A stretch of 64,000 bases of DNA from Chloroflexota bacterium. Lineage in GTDB: Bacteria > Chloroflexota > Anaerolineae > Aggregatilineales > Phototrophicaceae. The DNA lies in contig JACAES010000094.1 in assembly GCA_013388735.1 (NCBI GenBank), positions 20,099-84,098 on the forward strand, given 5' to 3'. The notes beneath the pieces were generated by a model that made no database searches, was not told where the DNA came from, and saw only the letters and a list, made by a program, of their open reading frames with translations. Position numbers and translations under genes: made by a program. Below, in pieces: positions 15,028 to 24,878 of the stretch (the first letter of the stretch is position 1; each line of letters starts with the position of its first letter).

Positions 15028-17240
15028 CTTTCGACTCGAATTTCACCCAGCAGCAAACGGCCATCCGGCGATCCATCCACCGGCAGGCGGTCGAACGAGC
15101 GCGCGTCGTACCAGCCCATGTATACCGGATAGACCCCCGGCCTATCCGGCATCATTAATTGAACTTCGTCGCGGACAGTGTAATCCGGCGGCCAGGTAGA
15201 CGTAGGCAGCCGGTTCTGTCGGGGCTGGCCGTCGTATTGGGCTGCCGTCCGGCCATTTTCGTCCAGCAGATGAATGAACAGCGTATAGTCGGTTTGCAAG
15301 TCGGCCAGCGCCGTCCAGTAAAAAATCAGTGACAGGCTTTCGCCCGGTTCGGCCTGCGGCGGCAGTTCCAGGCCATGCAGCGAAAGCTGCCCGCCGAAGA
15401 CGGCGAACCCTTCGACGGCGGCCTGTCCCCCCATATCAAATACGGCCAGCCGCTGCAAAGTGATCGCGTCCGCGTTCGCCGGCGCGGCCTGCACCGGGAT
15501 CACCATCCGGCTGCTTTCGTCCTCGCCTTCTAGCCGGTAAACGCCCAGACGGATGTCGCCGCTGATTTCGCGCGGCGCGTCCTGCGGCAGTTTAAAGCCC
15601 AGGATTTCGGCGTAAATCTCGCCGGGCTGCCACGCTGACGTGCGCCGGGGCATGAAGCTGACCGCCCCGACAGGATGGTCAAACCCGGCGATGCGCTGGC
15701 CGTCCACGATGTAAGCCAGATAAAAGTTGTAATCCACCTCGACCGGGTTCAGCACTTCCCAGTAAAGCTGCACGACATAAGACCGCTGAAAATGCGTCCA
15801 GCCGCGTTCGGCAGCAGGCCAGTCCGGCAGCGTCCGCCAGCCGATCAACCGCAGCGCGCCGTCCCAGGTCACGCCCAGCGGGCGCAGATCATCGGGCAGT
15901 CCGGCCACCGGGCGCGTTTGCGGCAGGACATCCACCGCCGCGCGCAGCCCGGCCAGCGCCAGCAGCAGCGCCAGCGCCGGGGGCGCATACCGCCGCGCCA
16001 GATCACGCCAGCGCCGCGCTCGCGCCAGGTCGTAGAGCGCCACCGCCGCATAGGCCGAAGCCGCCACCAGCGGCGCAACCGCCGGCTGTTTGAGGCGGCC
16101 TTCCGCCCACAGCGGCATCACGCCGGCGAAAATCAGCAGGTGCAGCAGCGCGAAAAACAGCCCCAGCCGCCGGTTCTGGTAAAACATGGCGACCACACCC
16201 AGCCAGCCGAAAAAAGCCAGCGTGCGGAAATCCAGCGGCACGGCGCGCAGCAGCGGCGAAACCGCCTCGCCGCTCTGAAGATAATCCAGGTTATTGCCCG
16301 GCTCAAGCTCCGACCAGTACAGGCCGGTTTTGCGAATTTGCAGTTCGACAAAACGCAGCGGCTTCAGCCGGATGTCCGCCAGCAGCGCGTCCAGGTAATC
16401 GCCATCCACCGTCAGCATGGCCGGGTCGGTGCTGCGAACGCCGGTCGCGTCGCGGTTGTTGGCGCGGTATACTTCGTTCAGGCCGGTGGATGTCACCAGT
16501 GGATAGGGCTGGCCCCGCGCTGCCTGCCGGTTGTAGAGTGTGACCGGCGCAATCGCCAGCGCCAGGAAAACCAGCGACAGCGCCGCATGGAACAGCGCCT
16601 GCCGGCGAGGCAGGCTCAACGCCAGCAGCGCCAGCCAGGCCGGCGCCAGGACGCCCAGGTTGGTGCGGGTGATGATCGTCAGCCCCAGCACCACGCCCAC
16701 CAGCGCCGAACGCCAGCGCGCCGGCTGTTCCCGCTGCCACAGCGCCAGGAATAAAAACAGGCTGATGTAAACCGACGCCAGCCCCTCGGTTAAAAAGTCG
16801 GTGGCGAAAAAAATGGCGACCGGGTAAACCGCCAGCAGCAGCCCGGCCAGATAGCCACCCCAGCGTCGCCGCGTCAGCAGCCAGCCCGCGCCGGCCATCC
16901 AGCCGCAGGCCAGCGCCCCGGCCAGCGCCATCACCAGCCGCATCATCCCCAATGACTCGCCCACCAGCGCCCGCGCGCCGACCAGAAAATAAACGATGCC
17001 GGGCTGCCAGAAAAATGGCCCATCCGGCCAGCTTCCGGCCTCGTAACGCGCCGCCAGTTCGACATAAACGCGCTGGTCAGTCCCCGGCGGCAGCGGGTCG
17101 AAGAATGGGTCGGCCTGGGCGCGGTCGAAAACGACCATCACCCGCAGACCAAAAGCCAGCAGCAGGATGCCAACACCGGCTAACACGTCCCGGCGGGACA
17201 GCCGGAGTGGGAAAACAGGCTGTGTATTCGGAGCGTTCAT
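15024..17240 (-). CDS. Multi-pass membrane glycosyltransferase, ArnT/PMT (GT-C) type
   Basis: A 738-residue protein whose first 430 residues are about ten membrane helices. The N-terminal region has the GT-C layout: a first helix, then an acidic external loop (PPGTDQRVYVELAARYEAG) with the Asp typical of dolichyl/undecaprenyl-phosphate sugar transferases. A helix pair around GPFFWQPGIVYFLVGARALVGE follows. The last 300 residues are soluble and beta-rich, probably extracellular, with blocks such as YYVVQLYW-like strands and LSLIFYWTAL. AAGGA precedes the ATG at 17240. It should move a sugar from a lipid carrier to a surface acceptor; donor and acceptor are unknown. Confidence 0.78.
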   Translation of the reverse strand: MNAPNTQPVFPLRLSRRDVLAGVGILLLAFGLRVMVVFDRAQADPFFDPLPPGTDQRVYVELAARYEAGSWPDGPFFWQPGIVYFLVGARALVGESLGMMRLVMALAGALACGWMAGAGWLLTRRRWGGYLAGLLLAVYPVAIFFATDFLTEGLASVYISLFLFLALWQREQPARWRSALVGVVLGLTIITRTNLGVLAPAWLALLALSLPRRQALFHAALSLVFLALAIAPVTLYNRQAARGQPYPLVTSTGLNEVYRANNRDATGVRSTDPAMLTVDGDYLDALLADIRLKPLRFVELQIRKTGLYWSELEPGNNLDYLQSGEAVSPLLRAVPLDFRTLAFFGWLGVVAMFYQNRRLGLFFALLHLLIFAGVMPLWAEGRLKQPAVAPLVAASAYAAVALYDLARARRWRDLARRYAPPALALLLALAGLRAAVDVLPQTRPVAGLPDDLRPLGVTWDGALRLIGWRTLPDWPAAERGWTHFQRSYVVQLYWEVLNPVEVDYNFYLAYIVDGQRIAGFDHPVGAVSFMPRRTSAWQPGEIYAEILGFKLPQDAPREISGDIRLGVYRLEGEDESSRMVIPVQAAPANADAITLQRLAVFDMGGQAAVEGFAVFGGQLSLHGLELPPQAEPGESLSLIFYWTALADLQTDYTLFIHLLDENGRTAAQYDGQPRQNRLPTSTWPPDYTVRDEVQLMMPDRPGVYPVYMGWYDARSFDRLPVDGSPDGRLLLGEIRVES

Positions 17241-17254
17241 CACATTCCTTGTGC

Positions 17255-17283
17255 TTGACGAGGGTTATTATCCTCGTTATGAT
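17255..17283 (+). promoter_or_regulatory. Promoter with operator-like repeat for the nucleoside phosphorylase gene
   Basis: TTGACG (17255-17260) and TATGAT (17278-17283) are 17 bp apart. The spacer carries an inverted repeat, ACGAGG (17258-17263) and CCTCGT (17272-17277), around eight AT-rich bases. A repressor bound there would block polymerase directly. The start of transcription would be near 17290, giving a leader of about 65 bases. Confidence 0.6.
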
Positions 17284-17355
17284 GCAGGCTTTCAACCATC
17301 AGGCGGCGCCCTGGGCTGACCGACCCCTCGGCACGCATTACTCGGAACTGATGCA

Positions 17356-18108
17356 ATGTACCCAATCCTTGAACATGACCCTTCGCCCGAAGCCTTGATC
17401 GAACCGGGGCACATCGTCAAACGGCGCGACGTGCCGGAAGCCTGTGTCCTGTGTTTTTTCCAGGAAGTGATCGCCGAGGTATGCCGGGACGCGCGCCATG
17501 TGTTTGATCTACGCAGTGAAATCGGCAAAAATCCGGTTTATGAACTGGCCGTCAACGGTGGACGGGTGGCGGTCATTCATCCTGGACTCGGCGCGCCGAT
17601 GGCCGCCGCTTTTCTGGAAGAAACTATCGCGCTGGGCTGCCGTAAGTTTATCGCCTGCGGCGGGGCAGGTGTGCTGAACCGGGAAATCGCGGTCGGGCAT
17701 GTGGTCATCCCGACCGGCGCAGTGCGGGACGAAGGCACGTCCTATCATTACCTGCCGCCGGGGCGAGAGGTGTCCGCCAACCCGCAGGCCGTGACTGCCA
17801 TCGAAACGGTCTTGCAGCGGCATGGCATCCCCTACCTGGCCGGCAAAACCTGGACGACCGATGCCATTTACCGCGAAACCCCGGCGCGCATCGCCCGCCG
17901 CCGCGAGGAAGGCTGCATCACGGTCGAGATGGAAGCCGCTGCCTTTTTCGCCGTCGCGCAGTTCCGGGGTGTGCCGTTCGGCCAGCTTCTTTACGGCGGC
18001 GACGACATCAGCGGCGAGGTGTGGGACAGCCGAAAGTGGCAGCACGGGCAGGCCAGTGCGCGGGGAAAACTGTTCTGGCTGGCGGCGGAAGCCTGCCTGG
18101 AGTTGTGA
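17356..18108 (+). CDS. Nucleoside phosphorylase (uridine phosphorylase-like)
   Basis: A 250-residue member of the PNP/UDP phosphorylase family. VAVIHPGLGAPMAAAFLEETIALGC is the phosphate-binding region, FIACGGAGVLNREIAVGHVVIPTGAVRDEGTSYHY is the core, and VEMEAAAFFAVAQFRGV is the ribose-binding Met-Glu motif. The enzyme splits a (deoxy)nucleoside with phosphate into a base and (deoxy)ribose 1-phosphate. The divergent promoter has an operator-like repeat. It is 2.4 kb from the deoC/rpiB microcompartment genes and would supply their substrate after a phosphopentomutase step; that mutase is not in the window. The exact base preference is not determined. Confidence 0.88.
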   Translation: MYPILEHDPSPEALIEPGHIVKRRDVPEACVLCFFQEVIAEVCRDARHVFDLRSEIGKNPVYELAVNGGRVAVIHPGLGAPMAAAFLEETIALGCRKFIACGGAGVLNREIAVGHVVIPTGAVRDEGTSYHYLPPGREVSANPQAVTAIETVLQRHGIPYLAGKTWTTDAIYRETPARIARRREEGCITVEMEAAAFFAVAQFRGVPFGQLLYGGDDISGEVWDSRKWQHGQASARGKLFWLAAEACLEL

Positions 18109-18192
18109 CGCGCATGGCCGCGAACGATCTGGCCGAACGGCGGGCGGCGGGCTGCAAGCGGCGCCGGCGTGGTTGTTCTTCCAAAACGAGCG

Positions 18193-18222
18193 TTGCGCGC
18201 CGGGGCGGGTTTCCCCTACAAT
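18193..18222 (+). promoter_or_regulatory. Putative promoter of the SGNH hydrolase gene
   Basis: TTGCGC (18193-18198) and TACAAT (18217-18222) are 18 bp apart, with a start expected near 18229 and a leader of about 60 bases. The same TACAAT -10 box recurs at 27881. Confidence 0.4.
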
Positions 18223-18291
18223 ACCGGTCTGACGGCAGGCCGGTTCACGGTCTGCCGCGATCATGTTCAACAGATGATTGAGGTTGAAACC

Positions 18292-19122
18292 ATGCGACGA
18301 TTAACAGGCTTCGTGGTGCTGGCGGCGGCGCTGGTATTTTCCGGCGCGGCCGGGGCGCAGGACGCCGCCGACCTGGAAAGCTGGAAAGAACTGCCCGCCA
18401 TCCCGGCCATCAGCGATACCGCGCGCGAAATCTACCGGCGTGGCCTGGAACTGGGCAACAATCCGCACGCCTTCTCCAAAGTGGGGGACTGCCAGAATGT
18501 GACTTCGTACTTTCTGACCGATTTCGACGAACCCGGCCAGTACGACCTGGGCGAATACGCGGCGCTGCAAAACACGATTGACCACTTCGCCGGATCATGG
18601 TCGCGGGAAAGCGCCGCCGTCAACCCCGGCTATAACGTCGCCTCGGTGCTGTCGCCCATGTGGGCCGACCCCGAATTGTGCCGGAAAGGGGAAAACCCGC
18701 TGGCGTGCGAATACCGCCTGCACCAGCCGAGTTTCGTCATCATCAGTATGGAAACCTGGTGGTCGGCGCGTCCGGCGGCGGAATACGAAGGTTATCTGCG
18801 GCAGGTGGCCGAATACTGGATCGAACACGGAGTCGTGCCGGTGCTGGGGACGAAGGCCGACAACCTGGAAGGCGACCACAGCATCAACGCAGCCATTGCC
18901 CGCGTCGGGCAGGAACTCGACATCCCGGTATGGAACTTCTGGGCGGCAGTCCAGCCGCTGCCGAATGCCGGCTTAAGCGAGGATGGCTTTCATCTGGTAT
19001 ACGCACGCCCGTTTTTTAACGACCCGGCGCTGCTCCAGTCGTCGTGGCCGGTGCGCAACCTGACGGCGCTCCAGACACTCGACGCCCTGCTGAAGGCCGT
19101 GAGCGAAGAACAGCCCGGTTAG
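18292..19122 (+). CDS. Secreted SGNH/GDSL-hydrolase-like protein
   Basis: The ATG at 18292 is preferred over upstream starts because GAGG lies eight bases before it and a clear signal peptide follows (MRRLTGFVVLAAALVFSGAAGAQ). The mature protein is about 250 residues. KVGDCQNVTSYFL would hold the first conserved block, with Asp-Cys where SGNH enzymes have Asp-Ser. FVIISMETWWS, VVPVLGTKAD and LSEDGFHLVYA follow the family layout, and the last carries the Asp-x-x-His pair (DGFH). The nucleophile substitution leaves activity uncertain. It is exported and probably acts on an external ester or glycan. It converges with the response-regulator gene, one base apart. Confidence 0.65.
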   Translation: MRRLTGFVVLAAALVFSGAAGAQDAADLESWKELPAIPAISDTAREIYRRGLELGNNPHAFSKVGDCQNVTSYFLTDFDEPGQYDLGEYAALQNTIDHFAGSWSRESAAVNPGYNVASVLSPMWADPELCRKGENPLACEYRLHQPSFVIISMETWWSARPAAEYEGYLRQVAEYWIEHGVVPVLGTKADNLEGDHSINAAIARVGQELDIPVWNFWAAVQPLPNAGLSEDGFHLVYARPFFNDPALLQSSWPVRNLTALQTLDALLKAVSEEQPG

Positions 19123-19123
19123 C

Positions 19124-20053
19124 TCACGGCTGGACGCAGTAGGTCGGCAGTCCTTCGATCAGACCGCCATCCGCGAAGGTGTAATACTTCGCCAGGGCTT
19201 CGACGGCGGCGGCAGAAACCAGCAGCCCACCCACCGGCGCAGCCAGCCGCAGGCGGTCGGCCACTTCCAGCGCTTCGCCCCACAGGTGATAGGATGGCGC
19301 GGCGCTGCCGATCAGCCCGCCGGCTGCCGGGCCGGTGTGAATGCCGATTTGCAGGGTGATGCTGCCGCTGATCTGCTGCCGCATCCCGCGCGCGAGAACG
19401 GCGACCGCCTCGGCCTGGTTCTCATGCGGGGATGGCGCGCCGCCGACGGCCAGGTACAGGCCGCCCGGCAGTTTCGCGTGGTACAGGTCGCCCGCCAGCG
19501 CGTCGAAAGCCGCGAACAGATCGTTAAGCAGGTGGGCGGCTTCTTCCGGCGGCAGGCTGCCCAGCCCAACCACCCCGGCGGAAAGCGCCGTCACCTGAGG
19601 GAAAAAGTCGGCAAATGTGCCGTTTTCATGCTGGATGGTCGCCGGATGATGCTGGCGCTCCTGATCGAGCAGGCGCTTTTTTTCCAGGCTGGCCCCAATG
19701 CGCGCTTTGAGCAGGATCGGGTTAAAGGGCTTGAACAGGTAATCCTCCGCGCCCATTTCGATACACTTCACCACGCTGTCCAGGTCATCCACGGCTGAAA
19801 TAACGATGACCGGGATATGCCGCAGCACCGCGTCGGCCTTCACCTGTTCCAGGAATTGATACCCGTTGAGGCGCGGCATCATGATGTCCAGCAGGATCAG
19901 ATCAAACGAATGGGCGCGTACCATCTCCAACGCCTGAAGCCCATCCTCGGCCAGCATCGGACGATAGCCCTGGCGTTCCAGCCGGCGCGAGAGCATATCC
20001 CTGTTCATCTCGTTGTCATCTACAACCAGGATGAGGGCGTCTTCTCCGGTCAT
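19124..20053 (-). CDS. Response regulator with degenerate class III cyclase domain
   Basis: A 309-residue protein. Residues 8-125 are a receiver with VVDDNEMNRD, the phospho-acceptor Asp in LILLDIMMP and the Lys in LFKPFNP. Residues 155-305 look like a class III adenylate/guanylate cyclase: VTALSAGVVGLGS, AEAVAVLARGMRQQI, LQIGIHTGPAAGGLIGS and YHLWGEALEVADRL. The metal-binding Asp residues are missing. The usual FADIVGF is LSAGVVGL here, and the usual GDxxxA region is GGLYLAVGG. It is therefore probably not a cyclase but a regulatory or binding domain. The start overlaps the stop of the upstream receiver gene (ATGA). Confidence 0.85.
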   Translation of the reverse strand: MTGEDALILVVDDNEMNRDMLSRRLERQGYRPMLAEDGLQALEMVRAHSFDLILLDIMMPRLNGYQFLEQVKADAVLRHIPVIVISAVDDLDSVVKCIEMGAEDYLFKPFNPILLKARIGASLEKKRLLDQERQHHPATIQHENGTFADFFPQVTALSAGVVGLGSLPPEEAAHLLNDLFAAFDALAGDLYHAKLPGGLYLAVGGAPSPHENQAEAVAVLARGMRQQISGSITLQIGIHTGPAAGGLIGSAAPSYHLWGEALEVADRLRLAAPVGGLLVSAAAVEALAKYYTFADGGLIEGLPTYCVQP

Positions 20054-20427
20054 TCTGAATTGCCTTCCCCCAGCAGCATATCAATTTTGGCGAGCAGCTG
20101 CGGGAACTTCACCGGCTTGTTTTCGTATTCGTCACAGCCGGCAGCCAGGCAGCGTTCCCGGTCGCCCGCGACGGCGTGGGCCGTTAAGGCGATAATCGGG
20201 ATGTGCCGCGTTTCCGTCGCGCCTTTTAACCGGCGGGTTGCCTCCCAGCCGTCTATCACCGGCAGGCTCATGTCCATCAGAATAAGATGGGGGCTTTCGG
20301 CCTGCGCCAGCGAAATACCCTGGGCGCCGTCGGTGGCAATCAGAATCTGATGGCCGCGTTTTTCCAGCCGCCTGGACAGCATATCCAGATTCATTTCGTT
20401 ATCTTCCACCAGCAGGATTTTTGCCAT
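20050..20427 (-). CDS. Single-domain response regulator
   Basis: A 125-residue receiver with no output domain. It has LLVEDNEMNLD, the phospho-acceptor Asp in LILMDMSLPVIDG, a conserved Thr/Ser in IIALTAHAV and the Lys in YENKPVKF. This is the DivK/CheY-like pattern used in phosphorelays. It lies 50 bases after the hybrid kinase gene and overlaps the next response regulator by four bases. A His-Asp relay from the hybrid kinase to these two regulators is likely, but no phosphotransfer (Hpt) protein is seen. Confidence 0.93.
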   Translation of the reverse strand: MAKILLVEDNEMNLDMLSRRLEKRGHQILIATDGAQGISLAQAESPHLILMDMSLPVIDGWEATRRLKGATETRHIPIIALTAHAVAGDRERCLAAGCDEYENKPVKFPQLLAKIDMLLGEGNSE

Positions 20428-20477
20428 TTAAACTTCCTTTTCGCTCAAACATCACGGGGACGCGCCCGCTGCATCAA

Positions 20478-23186
20478 TCAAGGCGACGTGCAGGATACCA
20501 CCAGATCGCGCACCTGCTCCAGCAGCTGCTCGTGAGTATAAACGCCCTTTTGCAGGATTCGTTCCACATGTCCGTTAAGCTGCCCGCGTTCCTGTTCTCC
20601 CAGCGTCAGGGCGGTCATCACCACCACCGGAATCTGTCTCCAGACCGAGTTCTGGCGCAGCTCCGTAATGAACTGAAAACCATCCATCACCGGCATCATC
20701 AGGTCAAGCAGGACAAGACAGGGTTCGCGCCGGGCGATCTGTTCCAGCGCCACCGCGCCGTTTTCCGCCTGCACAATCGTCAGCCCTTCTTTTTCCAGCG
20801 CATGGCAGACAATGGCGCGCGCTTCTTCGTCATCGTCCACCACCAGCACCGGGCCGCTGACCCTGGTGGTGTATTTTCGCAGCAGCCCGACCAACTGCTT
20901 GCGGTCAAACGGTTTTATCAGATAATCCGATGCGCCCAGCGAAAACCCGGTCTGCCGGTCGTCGGTGATGGTCAGCATGATAACCGGCACGGCGGCCAGA
21001 TCGGGATCGGCTTTAAGAGCGGTTAATACCGACCAGCCATCCTTGCCGGGCAGCAGCACATCCAGCGTGATGACATCCGGTCGCCATTGTTTCGCCATCT
21101 GCAAACCGGCTTCGCCGTCGGCGGCGGTTTCGACGCGGAAACCCTCTTTGTGCAGGTAGCGGGCGATCAGGTCACGCACGGCGGGGTCATCGTCCACCAC
21201 CAGCACCTTCACCCGCGAATCGCCCGACACGGCTTCACCGGCGGCGGTGGCTGCTGCCGAGTCCGGCCTGCGGCGAGAGACATCCGCCGGCAGCAGCACG
21301 GTGAAGGTCGCGCCCTTGCCCGGCTCGCTTTCCACCAGAATATCGCCGTTCATCATCTGGGCGAAGTGGCGGCTGATCGCCAGCCCCAGGCCGGTGCCGC
21401 CGTATTTGCGGGTAGTGGAATTGTCGGCCTGCGTGAATTCCTTGAACAATTCCTGCACCTGCGTGGGCGTCAGGCCGATGCCGGTATCGGTAATCTGGAA
21501 GCGGACCCAGTCCAGGCCATCTACCACCTGCCGGAAAACCTCAAAGCGCACTTCGCCCTTTGACGTGAATTTGCAGGCGTTGCTGAGCAGGTTAAAAAGC
21601 GTCTGGCGGACTTTGGTCAGGTCGGCGATCATGCCGCCCACGTCCGGCGGGCAGACGACCACCAGCGTATTTTGGTTCTTTTCCGCCAGCGGTTGAATGG
21701 TGGACTGGACTTCCTCGACCATCGCCCGGATGTCGAAGGCCTCCAGGTACAGGTCCATCTTGCCGGCTTCGATTTTGGACAGGTCGAGGATGTTGTTAAT
21801 CAGGTCGAGCAGATGACGGCCCGCCGCCTGGATTTTTTTCAGATCGGGAATCAGGCCGGTGTATTCAAGCTCGTCGGCGTCCTCCTGGAGCATTTCGCTG
21901 TAGCCGATAATGGCATTCAGCGGCGTGCGCAGTTCGTGGCTCATGTTCGCCAGGAACACGCTTTTGGCGCGGTTCGCCATTTCCGCGCTTTCTTTGGCCT
22001 GTTGCAGTTCTTCCTGGGCGCGTTTACGTTCGGTGATGTCTCGCGCCAGGCCGCGATAGCCCACCACTACGCCTTTATCGCCCTTCACCGGCAGCGCCGA
22101 GATTTCGATATATTTACGCTCGCCCCCACCGGTGATGACTTCACAGTCGTATTCAGTGGCAGCCTGACCGGTGTTAAATACCTGCTGGCCGAGTTGGATC
22201 ATTTTGGCGGCGTTCGTCTCATCCATCAGATCGCTGATGCCTTTCGTCAGCAGTTCCGCCCGCGTATACCCCAGGATTTCGCACAGCGAGTCGTTGCAGA
22301 ACGCGATCTTGCCGTCCAGATTGACCTCGTAATAACCCTCTTTGATCTGGTCGAGCAGGGTACGGTAGCGTTCCTCGCTGTGGCGCAAAGCTTCATCCGA
22401 CCGGCGCTGCTGAGTGACATCGCGCAGGATGATGATGCTGCCGATGGCTTTGCCGTCCTTATCACGGTAAGCCGAAGCACTTAACTGTACTTCCAGCAGG
22501 CGGCCATCTTTCGTTAAACGCTGGGTATTGATGCCGATCAGGCTGCCGCCGGCGAACAGGGACGCGATCCCCTGGCGCGTTTCCTCAAGGGCTTCGGGCG
22601 GCACAAAGGCGATTCGTTTGCCGACGACTTCTTTTTCTGTCCAGCCAAAAGTCTGGGTGAAGGCCGGGTTGACGTACTGGGCGCGGCCTTCCAGGTCATA
22701 GATCACAATCGGGTCGGGCGAGGCCGCCAGCGTCAGCCGCAGGCGCTCCTCGCTTTCGGCCAGCGCGCGCCGGGACTGGACACGCTCGGTGATGTCCAGT
22801 ACCAGCGAATTGAGACCGACAATCTCGCCCCGCTCATTCACCAGCGGCGTATTGTACCAGTCGCAGACCAGCACGCGGCCATCTTTGGTCAGGTTCTCGT
22901 TAACGCTGCGAACCGGGCGTTTTTGTTCCAGCAGGCTGCGGCCTACATTGGCGACGTGCTGTTTGGCGCTGTCCGGCACCAGAAAGTCTAACGCTTGTTT
23001 TCCCAGCGCCTCGGCCTTGCTAAACCCGAACAGCCGCTCGGCGGCGGGATTCCAGTCGGTGACGTTCAGATGGGCATCCCACTCGATCATCGCCAGGGGC
23101 ATCTGTTGGGCCAGCAGCGCCCATCGCTGTTCCGAGGCCTGAAATGCTCCAACTATCGGCTGTTCCCGAAATTCGTTTTGCTCCAC
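20478..23186 (-). CDS. Cytoplasmic hybrid sensor histidine kinase (three PAS, two receivers)
   Basis: A 902-residue protein without membrane helices. Three PAS/PAC units occupy about 15-390 ([34 protein letters not shown]). The HisKA box has [16 protein letters not shown] and is followed by HATPase_c ([28 protein letters not shown]). Two receivers follow, [13 protein letters not shown] with [13 protein letters not shown] and [13 protein letters not shown] with [16 protein letters not shown] at 23186 is the start, with GGGAG nine bases upstream. An 11-bp palindrome, TGTAATTTACA (23215-23225), lies in the leader. The signal is unknown; multiple PAS domains suggest intracellular redox or small-molecule sensing. 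Confidence 0.93.
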   Translation of the reverse strand: MEQNEFREQPIVGAFQASEQRWALLAQQMPLAMIEWDAHLNVTDWNPAAERLFGFSKAEALGKQALDFLVPDSAKQHVANVGRSLLEQKRPVRSVNENLTKDGRVLVCDWYNTPLVNERGEIVGLNSLVLDITERVQSRRALAESEERLRLTLAASPDPIVIYDLEGRAQYVNPAFTQTFGWTEKEVVGKRIAFVPPEALEETRQGIASLFAGGSLIGINTQRLTKDGRLLEVQLSASAYRDKDGKAIGSIIILRDVTQQRRSDEALRHSEERYRTLLDQIKEGYYEVNLDGKIAFCNDSLCEILGYTRAELLTKGISDLMDETNAAKMIQLGQQVFNTGQAATEYDCEVITGGGERKYIEISALPVKGDKGVVVGYRGLARDITERKRAQEELQQAKESAEMANRAKSVFLANMSHELRTPLNAIIGYSEMLQEDADELEYTGLIPDLKKIQAAGRHLLDLINNILDLSKIEAGKMDLYLEAFDIRAMVEEVQSTIQPLAEKNQNTLVVVCPPDVGGMIADLTKVRQTLFNLLSNACKFTSKGEVRFEVFRQVVDGLDWVRFQITDTGIGLTPTQVQELFKEFTQADNSTTRKYGGTGLGLAISRHFAQMMNGDILVESEPGKGATFTVLLPADVSRRRPDSAAATAAGEAVSGDSRVKVLVVDDDPAVRDLIARYLHKEGFRVETAADGEAGLQMAKQWRPDVITLDVLLPGKDGWSVLTALKADPDLAAVPVIMLTITDDRQTGFSLGASDYLIKPFDRKQLVGLLRKYTTRVSGPVLVVDDDEEARAIVCHALEKEGLTIVQAENGAVALEQIARREPCLVLLDLMMPVMDGFQFITELRQNSVWRQIPVVVMTALTLGEQERGQLNGHVERILQKGVYTHEQLLEQVRDLVVSCTSP

Positions 23187-23245
23187 GCAGCTTTGCTCCC
23201 GGATGTGGGCGATGTGTAATTTACATTATGCACAGAAACTGCGAT

Positions 23246-24874
23246 TTAAGGAAACCGAATTCCGGCAGGATTATGCGGCTCAAAGCCGTAAAAAATTGTG
23301 AAAACGCCCAGATGATACTGACTATAGGTGAGTCCCTGTGCCTGGAAAGCGGATTCCAGGCGGGCGGCTAGTTCGGGCAGATTAGCCGTAATGTAGGCCA
23401 CCCGTTCGGCGGCAGCGGTCGCTTCGACATACGGGCGGTAGCGGTTGTCCGCCGGATTATAATCCAGGCTGGTTTTGTAGGGCAGCGCGGCGCTGTATTG
23501 CAGACGTTCCCCGCTGAGGAAAGCCAGCCGGAAAACGACCCAGTAATTGGTATAACCGTGAAACAGATCGTTGGTTTCCAGGAAACTTATCAGCTCGGCG
23601 TCGTGGTCGTTGGGGATGTGGGAAACCGGGTCGAACTGGGTGGTGAAACCCGGCAGCCCGGACGCGGCGGTTATTAACCCGGCGGCCTGATAAAGAATCA
23701 CCAGCGCCGCCGGGACGAAAGCGGCGGCGCGTTTCCACCCCGGCGCAGGTGATTGACCGGACGCCTGCGTGATGAACGCATCCACCAGCGTCCCCAGGAC
23801 GATACCGAGCGGCAGCGCCAGCGGCAGAAAGTAACGCCCGGTCGGGTCGGCCCCGAATGACGACGCGACGAAAACGAGGCCGAACAGGACAAACAGCCCC
23901 AGCAGGAGCAGGCGGACATCCGGCACAAGCGCGCCGCCCCGCAGCAGTCGGTAAAACGCTGCCGCGTACACCGGCAGCACCAGCGCGCCAACCGGCAGCA
24001 GAAAATAGGCTTCTGACCAGGGGAAACGCAGGCCGATCAGCGTCGGCAGGCCGACCAGCAGCAGCCCCAGCGCGCGCTGTCCCGGCGGCACGTCCGGCAG
24101 ACCGATGCCGGTAAACTCGCCGCTCTGCCGACTGGCGAGGAAGGTGGAGATGGCCGCGCCGTGGTGCTGGATGTCGAACACCCACCAGGGCGCGCTGCCG
24201 ATGACAAAACCGGCCAGCGCCAAACCGATCATCACGAAACCGGCGCGGCGCGGCATGGCCGGCTTTATCAGCGTCCGGTAGAACAGCAGCGCCGCCACCG
24301 GCAGCGCATAAATGACGATCAGGCCGTGCGTCCACCATCCCAGCCCGGCGCACAGCCCCAGCAGCGCCCAGCGCCAGGCCGAATGCGGAAAGTCGTGGTA
24401 AATGCCCCAGCCGAGCAGCAAAACCAGGCTGCCCAGCAGCAGCACTTCGTTGTAGCCGCCCAGCGTGGCCGTCGTGTACAGCGCGACGTTGGGTGTCGGC
24501 ACAGCCAGCGTCAGCCCGGCGACGGCAGCCACCACCGGGCGCGCCGTCAGCCGCCAGGCCGCCGCGTAACCGGCAGCCACCACCAGCAGATACAGGGCGC
24601 TCTGCACCAGCCGTATCACCAGCACCGACTCTCCCAGCAGCGCGAAACCGACCGCCACCAGCCAGGCGTCCAGGCTGCCCATATACGCCTGCCCGTAGAA
24701 GAAGGTCGGGCGCGCGCCATCAAGAATGTGCCGCGCCATCAGGCCGACAATCGCTTCGTCGGCGTGGAACGACACACTGCCGCTAACCAGCAGCAGAGCG
24801 CGAACCAGCGCCGCCAGCAGCAGAATCGCCAGCAGGTGACGGAGCGGGAAACCCGGTCGCAGCGCCCGAAGCAT
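23246..24874 (-). CDS. Multi-pass membrane glycosyltransferase-like protein (GT-C)
   Basis: A 542-residue protein with about ten to twelve membrane helices. FHADEAIVGLMARHILDG just after the first helix gives the acidic loop of GT-C transferases, and FYGQAYMGSLDAWLVAVGFALLG follows the same plan. The C-terminal 110 residues are soluble (ELISFLETNDLFHGYTNYW). The ATG at 24874 is chosen because it lies two bases after the stop of the upstream gene; an upstream start would overlap it. It is probably co-transcribed with the secreted dimethylformamidase-like gene. The donor is likely a polyprenyl-phosphate sugar; the acceptor is unknown. Confidence 0.75.
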   Translation of the reverse strand: MLRALRPGFPLRHLLAILLLAALVRALLLVSGSVSFHADEAIVGLMARHILDGARPTFFYGQAYMGSLDAWLVAVGFALLGESVLVIRLVQSALYLLVVAAGYAAAWRLTARPVVAAVAGLTLAVPTPNVALYTTATLGGYNEVLLLGSLVLLLGWGIYHDFPHSAWRWALLGLCAGLGWWTHGLIVIYALPVAALLFYRTLIKPAMPRRAGFVMIGLALAGFVIGSAPWWVFDIQHHGAAISTFLASRQSGEFTGIGLPDVPPGQRALGLLLVGLPTLIGLRFPWSEAYFLLPVGALVLPVYAAAFYRLLRGGALVPDVRLLLLGLFVLFGLVFVASSFGADPTGRYFLPLALPLGIVLGTLVDAFITQASGQSPAPGWKRAAAFVPAALVILYQAAGLITAASGLPGFTTQFDPVSHIPNDHDAELISFLETNDLFHGYTNYWVVFRLAFLSGERLQYSAALPYKTSLDYNPADNRYRPYVEATAAAERVAYITANLPELAARLESAFQAQGLTYSQYHLGVFTIFYGFEPHNPAGIRFP

Positions 24875-24878
24875 CGTT

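Noticed and set aside
15675..16754. Plus-strand open frame opposite the membrane glycosyltransferase
   Set aside because: Its Gln/Arg/His-rich translation is typical of antisense frames in high-GC DNA and shows no conserved motif.
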